Assembly: GCA_963819715.1 (NCBI GenBank)
Contig: CAWFXE010000006.1
Span: forward strand, 124,001-188,000
Length of the DNA: 64,000 nucleotides
Reading direction: 5' to 3'
DNA from: DASUPK01 sp963819715
GTDB taxonomy: Bacteria > Actinomycetota > Thermoleophilia > Solirubrobacterales > 70-9
Shown here piece after piece: positions 16,327 through 30,413 of the stretch. Under the pieces are notes generated by a model, which saw only the letters and a list, made by a program, of their open reading frames with translations, was not told the origin of the DNA and did not search any database. The stretch's first letter is position 1, and every line of letters starts with the position of its first letter. A program made the position numbers and the translations under genes.

Positions 16327-17059
16327 TGGCTCGCGGCAAGAGATATAGAGAGGCCTACGAGAAGATCGACCGGACTCAGGCGTATCCGCCGGCGGAAGCG
16401 ATCCACCTGATCAAGGAGACCGCCGGCGCCAAGTTCGACGAGACGGTCGAGCTCCACATCCGGCTCGGGGTCAACGTCCGCCACGCGGAGGAGCAGCTGC
16501 GCGGGACCCTGGCCCTGCCGAAGGGCCTCGGCAAGAACGTCACGATCGCCGTCTTCGCCGAGGGGGATGCGGCCCGCCAGGCCACCGAGGCCGGCGCCGA
16601 CTTCGTCGGCTCCGACGACCTCGCGGAGCGCGTCGAGGGCGGCTGGACCGACTTCGACGTCGCGATCGCGCACCCCTCACAGATGCCCAAGGTCGGCAAG
16701 CTCGGCCGTGTCCTCGGCCCCCAGGGCAAGATGCCGAACCCCAAGGTCGGGACCGTCACCGAGGACATCGCCAAGGCAGTCGACGAGGCCAAGGCCGGCA
16801 AGATCGAGTACCGCACCGACCGGCAGGCGATCGTCCACCTGGCGATCGGGAAGACCAGCTTCTCCGAGGAGGACCTGCTCGAGAACTACGCCGCGGTGAT
16901 CGAGGAGATCATCCGCGCGAAGCCGGCCGCCGCCAAGGGCCGCTACATCCTCTCGATCACCGTGACCACCACCATGGGCCCCGGCATCCGCGTGGACTCC
17001 TCGCGGACTCGCCGCGGCGAGATCATGCTCGGCGCCGGAGCGACGGCCGACAGCGATGA
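16326..17059 (+). CDS. rplA: 50S ribosomal protein L1 (3' end uncertain)
   Basis: Residues 1 to about 235 match L1, with GKRYREAYEKID, GLGKNVTIAVFAEG, VGKLGRVLGPQGKMPNPK and TTTMGPGIRVD. L1 forms the mobile stalk at the E site and is a translational repressor in many bacteria. The in-frame ORF does not stop there but runs through the noncoding L10 leader into rplJ. That is unlikely to be real, so I infer a single-base error near 17020-17050. With one base restored the stop would be near 17057-17059; with one removed, near 17104-17106. The given end is therefore approximate. Confidence 0.85.
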
Positions 17060-17271
17060 GAATGGCGGCTCCGAGCACCGCCGGGCACGCCCGGAAGCGA
17101 AGCTGAGGACGGCCCGCAGAGGAAGGTGCGACCGCCTAACATCCCGCGCCGAACAACTGCCGCCCAAGACCGTCGGCGGGACACCAAGGGTCCAGAAGTC
17201 CGGCGCAGGTGAGCGAGAGTCACCGGTCCGCAAGACCGCCCGCTCTGGCCCGCCTGCGTGCGGGTCTTTTC
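17060..17271 (+). ncRNA. Ribosomal L10 leader / attenuator upstream of rplJ
   Basis: The ~240 bases between rplA and rplJ contain features of L10(L12)4-binding leaders: CCGCCTAAC, the internal-loop-like GCCCAAGACCGTCGGC and CGCAGGTGA. They end in a hairpin CCCGC-CTGCGT-GCGGG followed by TCTTTTC (17251-17271), an attenuator-like terminator. Such leaders let excess L10-L12 repress rplJL. The identity is from motif similarity; the boundaries are approximate. Confidence 0.6.
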
Positions 17272-17300
17272 ATTGGGCGGAGCGGACGAACGAGAACGAA

Positions 17301-18080
17301 ATGGACAGAGAGCAGAAGACAGCAGTGGTCGAGGAGCTCGCGACTGAGCTCAAGGACGCGACGGCGATCTTCGCGGTCGACTACCGCGGAATCAGCGTGC
17401 CGCAGGCGGCGGAGCTCCGCGCCGGCCTGCGCGACGCGGACACGCGCTTCCGCGATCGTCAAGAACCGGCTCACCCTGCGCGCCGCCGACGAGGCGGGAA
17501 CCGACGGCCTCAAGGACTTCCTGAGCGGACCCACCGCCCTCGCCCTGGTCAAGGGCGACGCGGCCCTCGCCGCGAAGACGCTCAACCGCCTCGGCTCCGA
17601 ATGGGAGCTGCTCGACTACAAGGGCGGGCTGATGGACGGGGAGGCGCTCGATCCGGACTCCTTCGTGGCGATCGCGCGCCTGCCCGGCCGCGAGATGCTC
17701 AACGCCCAGCTCGCCGGCATCGTCGCCAGCCCGCTGACCGGCCTGGTCCGCGGCCTCGGCTCGATGATCCAGGGCCTGGCCCTGCAGCTCGGCCAGATCG
17801 CCGAGCAGGGCCTGGTCACCGGCGAGGCGCCCGCAGCCCAGGAAGAGGCCCTCGCCGAGGAAGCCCCTGCGACCGAGGAAGCCCCTGCGACCGAGGAACC
17901 GCCGACCCCGAGCCCGCCGAGTCCCCGGAGGAGAGCTCCGAGGAGGAGGCCCCCGAGGGCGAGGACGCCGGCCAGGGCGAGGCCGAGCGAGACCACGGAG
18001 GGCGACGCCGACATCGGCGAGGAGACCCCGCAGAAGAGACTTCAGAAGACTCTGACGAGAACAAGGAGGACAGCGAGTAG
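17301..18080 (+). CDS. rplJ: 50S ribosomal protein L10 with acidic C-terminal tail (frameshifted)
   Basis: MDREQKTAVVEELATELKDA at 17301 and the following IVKNRLTLRAADEAG...LNAQLAGIVASPLTGLVRGLG are L10, in two frames joined by removing one C at about 17450. L10 anchors L7/L12 dimers to form the stalk. After the L7/L12-binding helix the chain continues for about 85 residues of Glu/Ala/Pro-rich sequence that ends at TAG 18078-18080. In this tail the acidic reading jumps frame near 17903, 17990 and 18030, again suggesting indel errors. Next comes rplL with no gap. Confidence 0.88.
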   Translation: MDREQKTAVVEELATELKDATAIFAVDYRGISVPQAAELRAGLRDADTRFRDRQEPAHPARRRRGGNRRPQGLPERTHRPRPGQGRRGPRREDAQPPRLRMGAARLQGRADGRGGARSGLLRGDRAPARPRDAQRPARRHRRQPADRPGPRPRLDDPGPGPAARPDRRAGPGHRRGARSPGRGPRRGSPCDRGSPCDRGTADPEPAESPEESSEEEAPEGEDAGQGEAERDHGGRRRHRRGDPAEETSEDSDENKEDSE

Positions 18081-18470
18081 ATGGCCACCAAGGTCAGCAC
18101 AGAAGACTGGATCGAGGAGCTCAAGGGCATCTCGGTGCTCGAGCTCTCCGAGCGCATCAAGGCGCTCGAGGAGGAGTTCGGCGTCTCCGCGACCGCCGTC
18201 GCCGCGCTGCCGCGCGCGGCCGGACCGGCCGGCGATGGCGCAGCGGTCGAGGAGGAGGCAGGGACGGTTGATCTCGTCCTGACCGGCTCCGGCGACAAGA
18301 AGATCGGCGTGATCAAGGTCGTGCGCGCCGCCACCGGACTCGGCCTCAAGGAGGCCAAGGCTCTCGTTGACGAGGCTCCCAAGCCCGTCAAGGAGGCGAT
18401 CGAGCGCGAGGAGGCCGAGGGCCTGCTCAAGGAGATCGAAGAGGCCGGCGGCACCGCCGAGATCAAGTAG
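18081..18470 (+). CDS. rplL: 50S ribosomal protein L7/L12
   Basis: The 129-residue protein has the N-terminal dimerisation helix (WIEELKGISVLELSERIKAL), a hinge and the globular C-terminal domain (VLTGSGDKKIGVIKVVRAAT, GLGLKEAKALVDEAP). It recruits translational GTPases to the ribosome. The ATG is directly after the rplJ stop. Confidence 0.96.
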   Translation: MATKVSTEDWIEELKGISVLELSERIKALEEEFGVSATAVAALPRAAGPAGDGAAVEEEAGTVDLVLTGSGDKKIGVIKVVRAATGLGLKEAKALVDEAPKPVKEAIEREEAEGLLKEIEEAGGTAEIK

Positions 18471-18554
18471 TTCGACGGCCCGAAACTGCTCCAAACCGCC
18501 CAGATTGGGAGTAAGATCCCGGCGCGTGCCCTTTCGGGGGCGTGTTAGCAACCC

Positions 18555-18583
18555 TTGACCAAACGGTTGCCGTGCGTTACTAT
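18555..18583 (+). promoter_or_regulatory. Sigma-70-type promoter for rpoBC
   Basis: TTGACC (18555-18560), a 17-base spacer and TACTAT (18578-18583) form a near-consensus promoter in the 197-base gap between rplL and rpoB. Transcription would start near 18590, about 78 bases before the rpoB start. Confidence 0.75.
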
Positions 18584-18667
18584 GCACGGTTCGCGCGCCC
18601 GGTGAGCCCTGCTGCCTGATTTTTGCGCGGTCTCACAAGCCTTCTAATACTTTGAGGAGTCGCCGAG

Positions 18668-26307
<7,640 letters not shown>

Positions 26308-26320
26308 GGACTAAGCGCTA

Positions 26321-26399
26321 GGCGGGCGGGTCCTGTCGCGGAATTTCACCGGGGATCGAGGCATCTCACCCCGGCTGAAATTCCGCGCCACCCGCCCGA
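26321..26399. terminator. Large inverted repeat, probable bidirectional terminator
   Basis: CGGGCGGGT (26323-26331) pairs with ACCCGCCCG (26390-26398), and inside it CGCGGAATTTCACCGGGG pairs with CCCCGGcTGAAATTCCGCG with one bulged C. The structure lies between the convergent ends of rpoC and the VOC gene. There is no long T tract, so an additional role such as protein binding or an mRNA 3' end is possible. Confidence 0.6.
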
Positions 26400-26427
26400 C
26401 TTTCGCTTCGGCTGACGGACTTCTGAC

Positions 26428-26817
26428 TCAGCTGGCGGATTGCACCAGGCCGACCAGGTGGCCTTCCGGATCGTTGAAGAGGCCGATCGTTAGGTCCTCC
26501 GTCATTGTTTCGGGGCCCATCACTTTCTTGCCGCCGAGCTTCTCGGCCTGATCGAGCGACGCGCCCACGTCAGGGACTTCGATGTAGAAGGTGACGTGGC
26601 CCTCGTAGCCCTCGGGGCCCACCCCGATGCCTCCGCCGATTCCGATTCCGTCGGCGTTGGTGTTGTCCTCTTGGGGCACCATCGCGTACGGCGGCACGCC
26701 CTCCTGGCCCGCCGCGGGTGCCTCCGCATAGCTCCAGCCGGCGACGTCGGAGTAGAAGCTCTTCAGCTTCTCGAAGTCCTTCCCAACCACCTCGAAATGC
26801 ACCACGGGCTGTCCCAT
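26428..26817 (-). CDS. VOC (glyoxalase/bleomycin-resistance fold) family protein
   Basis: The 129-residue protein begins VVHFEVVGKDFEKLKSFYSD and has a second beta-alpha-beta-beta half with HVTFYIEVPDVGASLDQAEKLGGK and LFNDPEGHLVGLVQS, the paired modules of the vicinal-oxygen-chelate fold. Candidate metal ligands are the His in VHFEV, the His in HVTFYIE and the Glu in DPEGH. It may be a small-molecule lyase, dioxygenase or binding protein; the substrate is unknown. GGAGGG precedes the ATG at 26817. Confidence 0.85.
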   Translation of the reverse strand: MGQPVVHFEVVGKDFEKLKSFYSDVAGWSYAEAPAAGQEGVPPYAMVPQEDNTNADGIGIGGGIGVGPEGYEGHVTFYIEVPDVGASLDQAEKLGGKKVMGPETMTEDLTIGLFNDPEGHLVGLVQSAS

Positions 26818-26852
26818 GTCGGTTCCCTCCTGTGTCGTCGTCGTTGTCGCTG

Positions 26853-27176
26853 CTAACTGCCCGCGGGGGAGTGCTCTCGCCGTTCGTGCGCCGCCGTGCC
26901 GGAGGCGAGCCTTGGCGCGATCGCCGGGGTCCTCGTGCGGCCTCCCGGCGGGCAGTCGGGCTTGGCCTGGGCGGAACCGCCGTGCGGTCCGCGGCGTGGG
27001 CCCTTCGGCTTCGTCGGGGTGCGTCTGAAGCGGCGGAAGCTGTGATCGTCGGCTTCCCCTGGCATGTCCTCCAGCTCGGGCTCGGCCTTGACGGCCCAGT
27101 AGATCAGCCACATGCCGTAGAGGACCGGGATCTTCAGGATCACGGCCAAGAAGATGATCGGCACCACCTCTCCCAT
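26853..27176 (-). CDS. Small membrane protein with basic, proline-rich tail
   Basis: The 107-residue protein starts at ATG 27176 (or GTG 27179) with EVVPIIFLAVILKIPVLYGMWLIYWAVKAEPE. This is one hydrophobic helix broken by a Pro-Val-Leu-Tyr segment, or two short ones. A cytoplasmic tail rich in Arg, Pro and Gly follows. It lies between the VOC and HAD-like genes on the same strand. I recognise no family. The tail beyond residue ~60 has the composition of random GC-rich sequence, so the true C-terminus could be shorter if an indel is present. Confidence 0.55.
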   Translation of the reverse strand: MGEVVPIIFLAVILKIPVLYGMWLIYWAVKAEPELEDMPGEADDHSFRRFRRTPTKPKGPRRGPHGGSAQAKPDCPPGGRTRTPAIAPRLASGTAAHERREHSPAGS

Positions 27177-27196
27177 CACGCCGAGTCTACCTCCGA

Positions 27197-27730
27197 TCAG
27201 GCTGGCTGAAATCCATCCTTGGCCCAGGACTCGATCGTGTCGACGTGGAGGTCGAGGAGGCCGACATCCGACTCGGTCGGGACGAGCAGGGTGGGAGCCG
27301 GGCGCCGCTCTGCCCAGTCGTAACAGCTGCCGTCCAGGCTGTCGTCGATCCACGCCAGCGGACGCGAATCTGCGTACTCCTCGAGTGCTTCCAGCTTCCA
27401 ATGGGCCGTGCCGAACCTGGCGCGTCCGTCGAAGGTCAGGTACGGAAGGGCCGGCATGCCGAGGATCCCGGGCAGGTGGTCGTTGGCCCGGTCCTCCCAG
27501 CCGCTCGCCCAGATCAGCTGGAAGCTCTTCGACAGCTGGTTCAGCCTCGGGCCGGTTTCGAGGGCGATGCAGTGGAGCGTCCCGTCGATCAGATGGAACT
27601 CGCCCGGAGCGTCAGCGCCGGCCCGGCCGGGCTCGACCGGCTGCTCGAATCCGAACAGGCTGATCACCCCGTCGATGTCGACGGCGAGGACGGGTCCATC
27701 GCTGGATCGGTTCTTGCGGAGCAGCGGCAT
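27197..27730 (-). CDS. HAD-like protein (phosphatase-fold), unknown substrate
   Basis: The 177-residue protein has the HAD motif I LAVDIDGVISLFG (D-x-D-G), a later WASGWEDRAN that could be motif II, the lysine in HWKLEAL, and acidic motif IV LAWIDDSLD. No large cap domain is present. The composition resembles HAD domains found in nucleic-acid repair and in stand-alone actinobacterial proteins. The start ATG at 27730 is preceded by TACGCT eight bases upstream and no Shine-Dalgarno. It is divergent from rpsL with only 35 bases between them, so the two promoters must overlap. Confidence 0.75.
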   Translation of the reverse strand: MPLLRKNRSSDGPVLAVDIDGVISLFGFEQPVEPGRAGADAPGEFHLIDGTLHCIALETGPRLNQLSKSFQLIWASGWEDRANDHLPGILGMPALPYLTFDGRARFGTAHWKLEALEEYADSRPLAWIDDSLDGSCYDWAERRPAPTLLVPTESDVGLLDLHVDTIESWAKDGFQPA

Positions 27731-27751
27731 CGGCGGGAAGCGTAGTTGGCT

Positions 27752-27757
27752 ACCATC
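27752..27757 (+). promoter_or_regulatory. Possible -10 of an rpsL promoter giving a (nearly) leaderless mRNA
   Basis: TACCAT lies eight bases before the rpsL ATG in the 35-base divergent gap. The same GCTACCAT/GCTATCAT string occurs upstream of rpmJ and fusA. No -35 or Shine-Dalgarno is clear. Confidence 0.35.
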
Positions 27758-27765
27758 CCGCGCCG

Positions 27766-28161
27766 ATGCCCAACACCAATCAGCTCGTCCGCAAGGGACG
27801 AACCCACAAGAAGAAGAAGATGTCGACGCCGGGCCTGAAGTCGGGCCAGGGTCGCAAGAAGCGCGTCGCTGCTCCGCAGCGGCGTGGCGTCTGCACCCGC
27901 GTCGCGACGGTGACGCCGAAGAAGCCGAACTCCGCGCTTCGGAAGATCGCCAGGGTTCGTCTCACGAACGGGCTCGAGGTGACGAGCTACATCCCGGGCG
28001 AGGGCCACAACCTGCAGGAGCACTCCGTGGTCCTGGTCAGGGGCGGCCGCGTCAAGGATCTGCCGGGCGTTCGCTACAAGGTCGTCCGCGGCGCCCTCGA
28101 TGCCGCCGGCGTCTCGGATCGGAAGCAGGGCCGCTCGCTGTACGGAGTGAAGGCCTCCTAG
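27766..28161 (+). CDS. rpsL: 30S ribosomal protein S12
   Basis: The 131-residue protein matches S12: NTNQLVRKGR, PQRRGVCTRVATVTPKKPNS, EGHNLQEHSVVLVRGGRVKD and GVRYKVVRG. It sits at the decoding centre; the Lys in TPKKPNSALRK, where streptomycin-resistance changes arise, is wild type. Between RKGR and PQRRG there are about ten more residues than in the short E. coli-type protein, resembling the longer form known from Firmicutes. rpsG follows after one base. Confidence 0.96.
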   Translation: MPNTNQLVRKGRTHKKKKMSTPGLKSGQGRKKRVAAPQRRGVCTRVATVTPKKPNSALRKIARVRLTNGLEVTSYIPGEGHNLQEHSVVLVRGGRVKDLPGVRYKVVRGALDAAGVSDRKQGRSLYGVKAS

Positions 28162-28162
28162 G

Positions 28163-28633
28163 ATGCCGCGCCGCAACCAGGCCACCATCCGGCTGCTCGA
28201 GCCCGACTCCGTCTACCGGAGCCGGATCGTCCAGCAGGTGATCAACAAGGTGATGACCGACGGCAAGAAGTCGGTCGCCGAGAAGATCACCTACGACGCC
28301 CTCGCCGTGGTCGGCGAGCGCAGCGGAAACAACCCGGTCGAGGAGCTCGAGGGCGCGATCAAGCAGCTCACCCCGGTGCTCGAGGTTCGCTCCCGCCGCG
28401 TCGGCGGCGCGACCTACCAGGTACCGGTCGAGGTGCCCGCGCGCCGGGCCCGCACCCTCGCGGTCCGCTGGCTGGTCGAGTTCGCTCGGGCTCGCGGTGA
28501 GAAGTCGATGGCCGAGCGCCTCGCCAACGAGATTCAGGATGCGTCCAAGCAGCAGGGCAACGCATGGAAGCGCAAGGACGACATCTACCGCATGGCTCAG
28601 GCCAACAAGGCATTCGCGCACTACCGCTGGTAA
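28163..28633 (+). CDS. rpsG: 30S ribosomal protein S7
   Basis: The 156-residue protein is standard S7 in length and sequence (MPRRNQATIRLLEPDSVYRS, VGGATYQVPVEVPARRARTL, EKSMAERLANEI, NKAFAHYRW). It nucleates the 30S head by binding 16S rRNA. fusA does not follow here; it lies 10.8 kb downstream. Confidence 0.97.
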   Translation: MPRRNQATIRLLEPDSVYRSRIVQQVINKVMTDGKKSVAEKITYDALAVVGERSGNNPVEELEGAIKQLTPVLEVRSRRVGGATYQVPVEVPARRARTLAVRWLVEFARARGEKSMAERLANEIQDASKQQGNAWKRKDDIYRMAQANKAFAHYRW

Positions 28634-28704
28634 CTGCTTAAGTCCGCCAGGGCGCTCTGTGGACCTGTTCATGTGGCCGCCTGGCTCTCTGCGCAACATT
28701 TAGT

Positions 28705-28733
28705 TTGACTGACGCCGTCCAGAGGCATATAGT
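28705..28733 (+). promoter_or_regulatory. Sigma-70-type promoter for the cytochrome oxidase locus
   Basis: TTGACT (28705-28710), 17 bases, TATAGT (28728-28733) is close to consensus and lies 72 bases after rpsG. It would start transcription near 28740, upstream of the small ORF and the cupredoxin-like gene. Confidence 0.75.
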
Positions 28734-28797
28734 GCCGCCGCTGTTCGTTTTTCGGTCTCGTCGGGTTGTTCGGGTGAGGTGACCGGAAGGAGGAGAG

Positions 28798-28914
28798 TTG
28801 CCATCGGGTAGGTTCGGCGATTTCCGTCTGACCTTTGTTGCACATGCGTTCTCCGCTCCTGGAGTGACCAGCGGCTTAGGTAGCTCCAGTGACATCGAAC
28901 GGTGGCCGGGGTGA
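28798..28914 (+). CDS. Possible 38-codon leader ORF of the oxidase locus
   Basis: TTG 28798 is preceded by a very strong Shine-Dalgarno (GGAAGGAGGAGA). The 38 codons (beginning MPSGRFGDFRLTF, ending ERWPG) stop at TGA 28912-28914, which overlaps a GTG at 28911 in frame with the next gene. The arrangement suggests translational coupling. The product has no known motif and could be a regulatory upstream ORF or simply chance. Confidence 0.35.
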   Translation: MPSGRFGDFRLTFVAHAFSAPGVTSGLGSSSDIERWPG

Positions 28915-28919
28915 ACTCC

Positions 28920-29570
28920 ATGGCTGCTCGCGTGGTCGCTGTTGTCGCGGCGGTCCTGATCGTCGCGGCCGGCATCACGCTCTACGTCGACAAGCTGCTC
29001 CGCTCTCCGGCCCCGGAGGCAGCGGTTCGGTCGGGGCCGGGGCAGGCCGATCTGGTGTTGGGTACGACGCCGGCCATCGGGAAGCTTGGCGGCAATCCGA
29101 GCTGGGTCTCCTACCTCGTCCGGCAGAACGGCCAGTGGAAGCACACCACCGTGTTCAAGGTGCCGGCGCACTCACTGGTCCACGTGACGGTCTACAACTT
29201 CGACGGCCAGAGCGGCCTCCGGAACCCATTCCTCTCCCAGGTGCAGGGCACGGTGGGCGGCGTGATGCAGGTGAACGGCCATACGAAGACATCGATTTCG
29301 CCAGACGCCGCCTCCCACACGTTCACCGTGCCCCAGATGGGGATCGTCGTCCCGATACTCGGCCTGTCCGATGACGCGCCGAATCAATGTGAGGAGATGC
29401 CGTGCTCGCTCTCACAGGCGCACGAGACGGTCACCTTCGTGATGCGTACGGGGAAGAAGGGCCGTTACCACTGGCAGTGCTTCGTGCCCTGCGCGGCGGG
29501 GTTCCTCGACGGGTTCGGCGGGCCGATGCAGACGATCGGCTACATGGACGGCTTCGTGCAAGTGGTCTGA
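28920..29570 (+). CDS. Membrane-anchored cupredoxin-like protein, CuA-related C-terminus
   Basis: The 216-residue protein (ATG 28920; GTG 28911 and 28902 also in frame) has one N-terminal anchor helix and a beta-rich extracellular domain. It ends with H133 (SHTF), C187-x3-C191 and M203 in YHWQCFVPCAAGF...GGPM. The spacing recalls the CuA loop of oxidase subunit II (CxExCxxxHxxM), but Glu is Val and the His is absent. A second Cys pair (C157, C162) is present. It directly precedes ctaC and may carry copper or electrons for the oxidase, or be a divergent subunit II-like protein. Copper binding is inferred, not shown. Confidence 0.65.
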   Translation: MAARVVAVVAAVLIVAAGITLYVDKLLRSPAPEAAVRSGPGQADLVLGTTPAIGKLGGNPSWVSYLVRQNGQWKHTTVFKVPAHSLVHVTVYNFDGQSGLRNPFLSQVQGTVGGVMQVNGHTKTSISPDAASHTFTVPQMGIVVPILGLSDDAPNQCEEMPCSLSQAHETVTFVMRTGKKGRYHWQCFVPCAAGFLDGFGGPMQTIGYMDGFVQVV

Positions 29571-29579
29571 GCGGCGGCG

Positions 29580-30413
29580 ATGCCCGAGCCCCCACACTTT
29601 CGCCGGATCCTGATCCTGTGGGCAGCGCTCAGCATCGTCGCTACGCCGCTGGTCATCTTCGTTTTCGCGCCGGGGGTGCCCCCTGGCAACGACAGCTCAC
29701 AGGGGGCCGGACAGGTCACCGACAACACCGTCTTGCTCGGGGTGGTCACGCCGATCGTGGCGTTGCTCGTCGTCTTCTTCGCCTACACGCTGTTCGTCTT
29801 CCGCCACCGCGAGTCCGATTCCGAGGATGAGGAAGGCGAGGCGATCTACGGCAACGCCGGCATCCAGAACACCTGGCTTGCGGTGACCACGGTGGTCGTT
29901 CTCTTCCTGGCGACCTACGGGACGGTCCGGCTGTTCGACAACGGGTCGGGCGGTGGCCAGGGCGCGGATCCGGTCGCGAAGCAGAGTGGCAACAACATGC
30001 AGGTCCAGGTGATCGGCCAGCAGTGGGCGTTCACCTATCGCTGGCCCGGATACGGCGGAGTGGAGACGCCCCACCTGGTCCTGCCGGTCGACCAGAAGGT
30101 TGAGATGCACGTCACCTCGCTCGACGTCATTCATTCCTTCTGGGCCCACGATCTCGGGATCAAGGCCGACGCCAACCCGGGAGTCGACAACGTCGTCTAC
30201 CTCGAGCCGAAGAAGACCGGGAGCTTCGTGATCCGCTGTGCCGAGCTCTGCGGGCTCTTCCACGGGCACATGTTCGACACCGGGCAGATCGTCAGCGACA
30301 GCGCCTTCCAGACCTGGATCCACGCCCAACAGCAGGCGTTCGCCGGGGCCAGCAGCGTCCTGCCGCCATACAGGACCGGCTACGGACCGCAACCAGGTAG
30401 GAGGGCGGGATGA
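29580..30413 (+). CDS. ctaC: Cytochrome c oxidase subunit II (CuA-containing)
   Basis: The 277-residue protein has two transmembrane helices (residues 10-30 and 50-75, with more hydrophobic sequence at 98-115) and a cupredoxin domain with all CuA ligands: H185, C220, E222, C224, H228 and M231 (CAELCGLFHGHM). The tryptophan-containing electron-entry segment is QQWAFTYRWPG. It accepts electrons from cytochrome c or a blue-copper donor. It lies nine bases after the cupredoxin-like gene and overlaps the ctaD ATG by four bases. Confidence 0.94.
   Translation: MPEPPHFRRILILWAALSIVATPLVIFVFAPGVPPGNDSSQGAGQVTDNTVLLGVVTPIVALLVVFFAYTLFVFRHRESDSEDEEGEAIYGNAGIQNTWLAVTTVVVLFLATYGTVRLFDNGSGGGQGADPVAKQSGNNMQVQVIGQQWAFTYRWPGYGGVETPHLVLPVDQKVEMHVTSLDVIHSFWAHDLGIKADANPGVDNVVYLEPKKTGSFVIRCAELCGLFHGHMFDTGQIVSDSAFQTWIHAQQQAFAGASSVLPPYRTGYGPQPGRRAG

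Noticed and set aside
16326..18080. A single 584-codon frame joining L1, the L10 leader and L10
   Set aside because: The middle part translates noncoding leader sequence and the L10 part changes frame; a one-base error that removes the L1 stop explains it.
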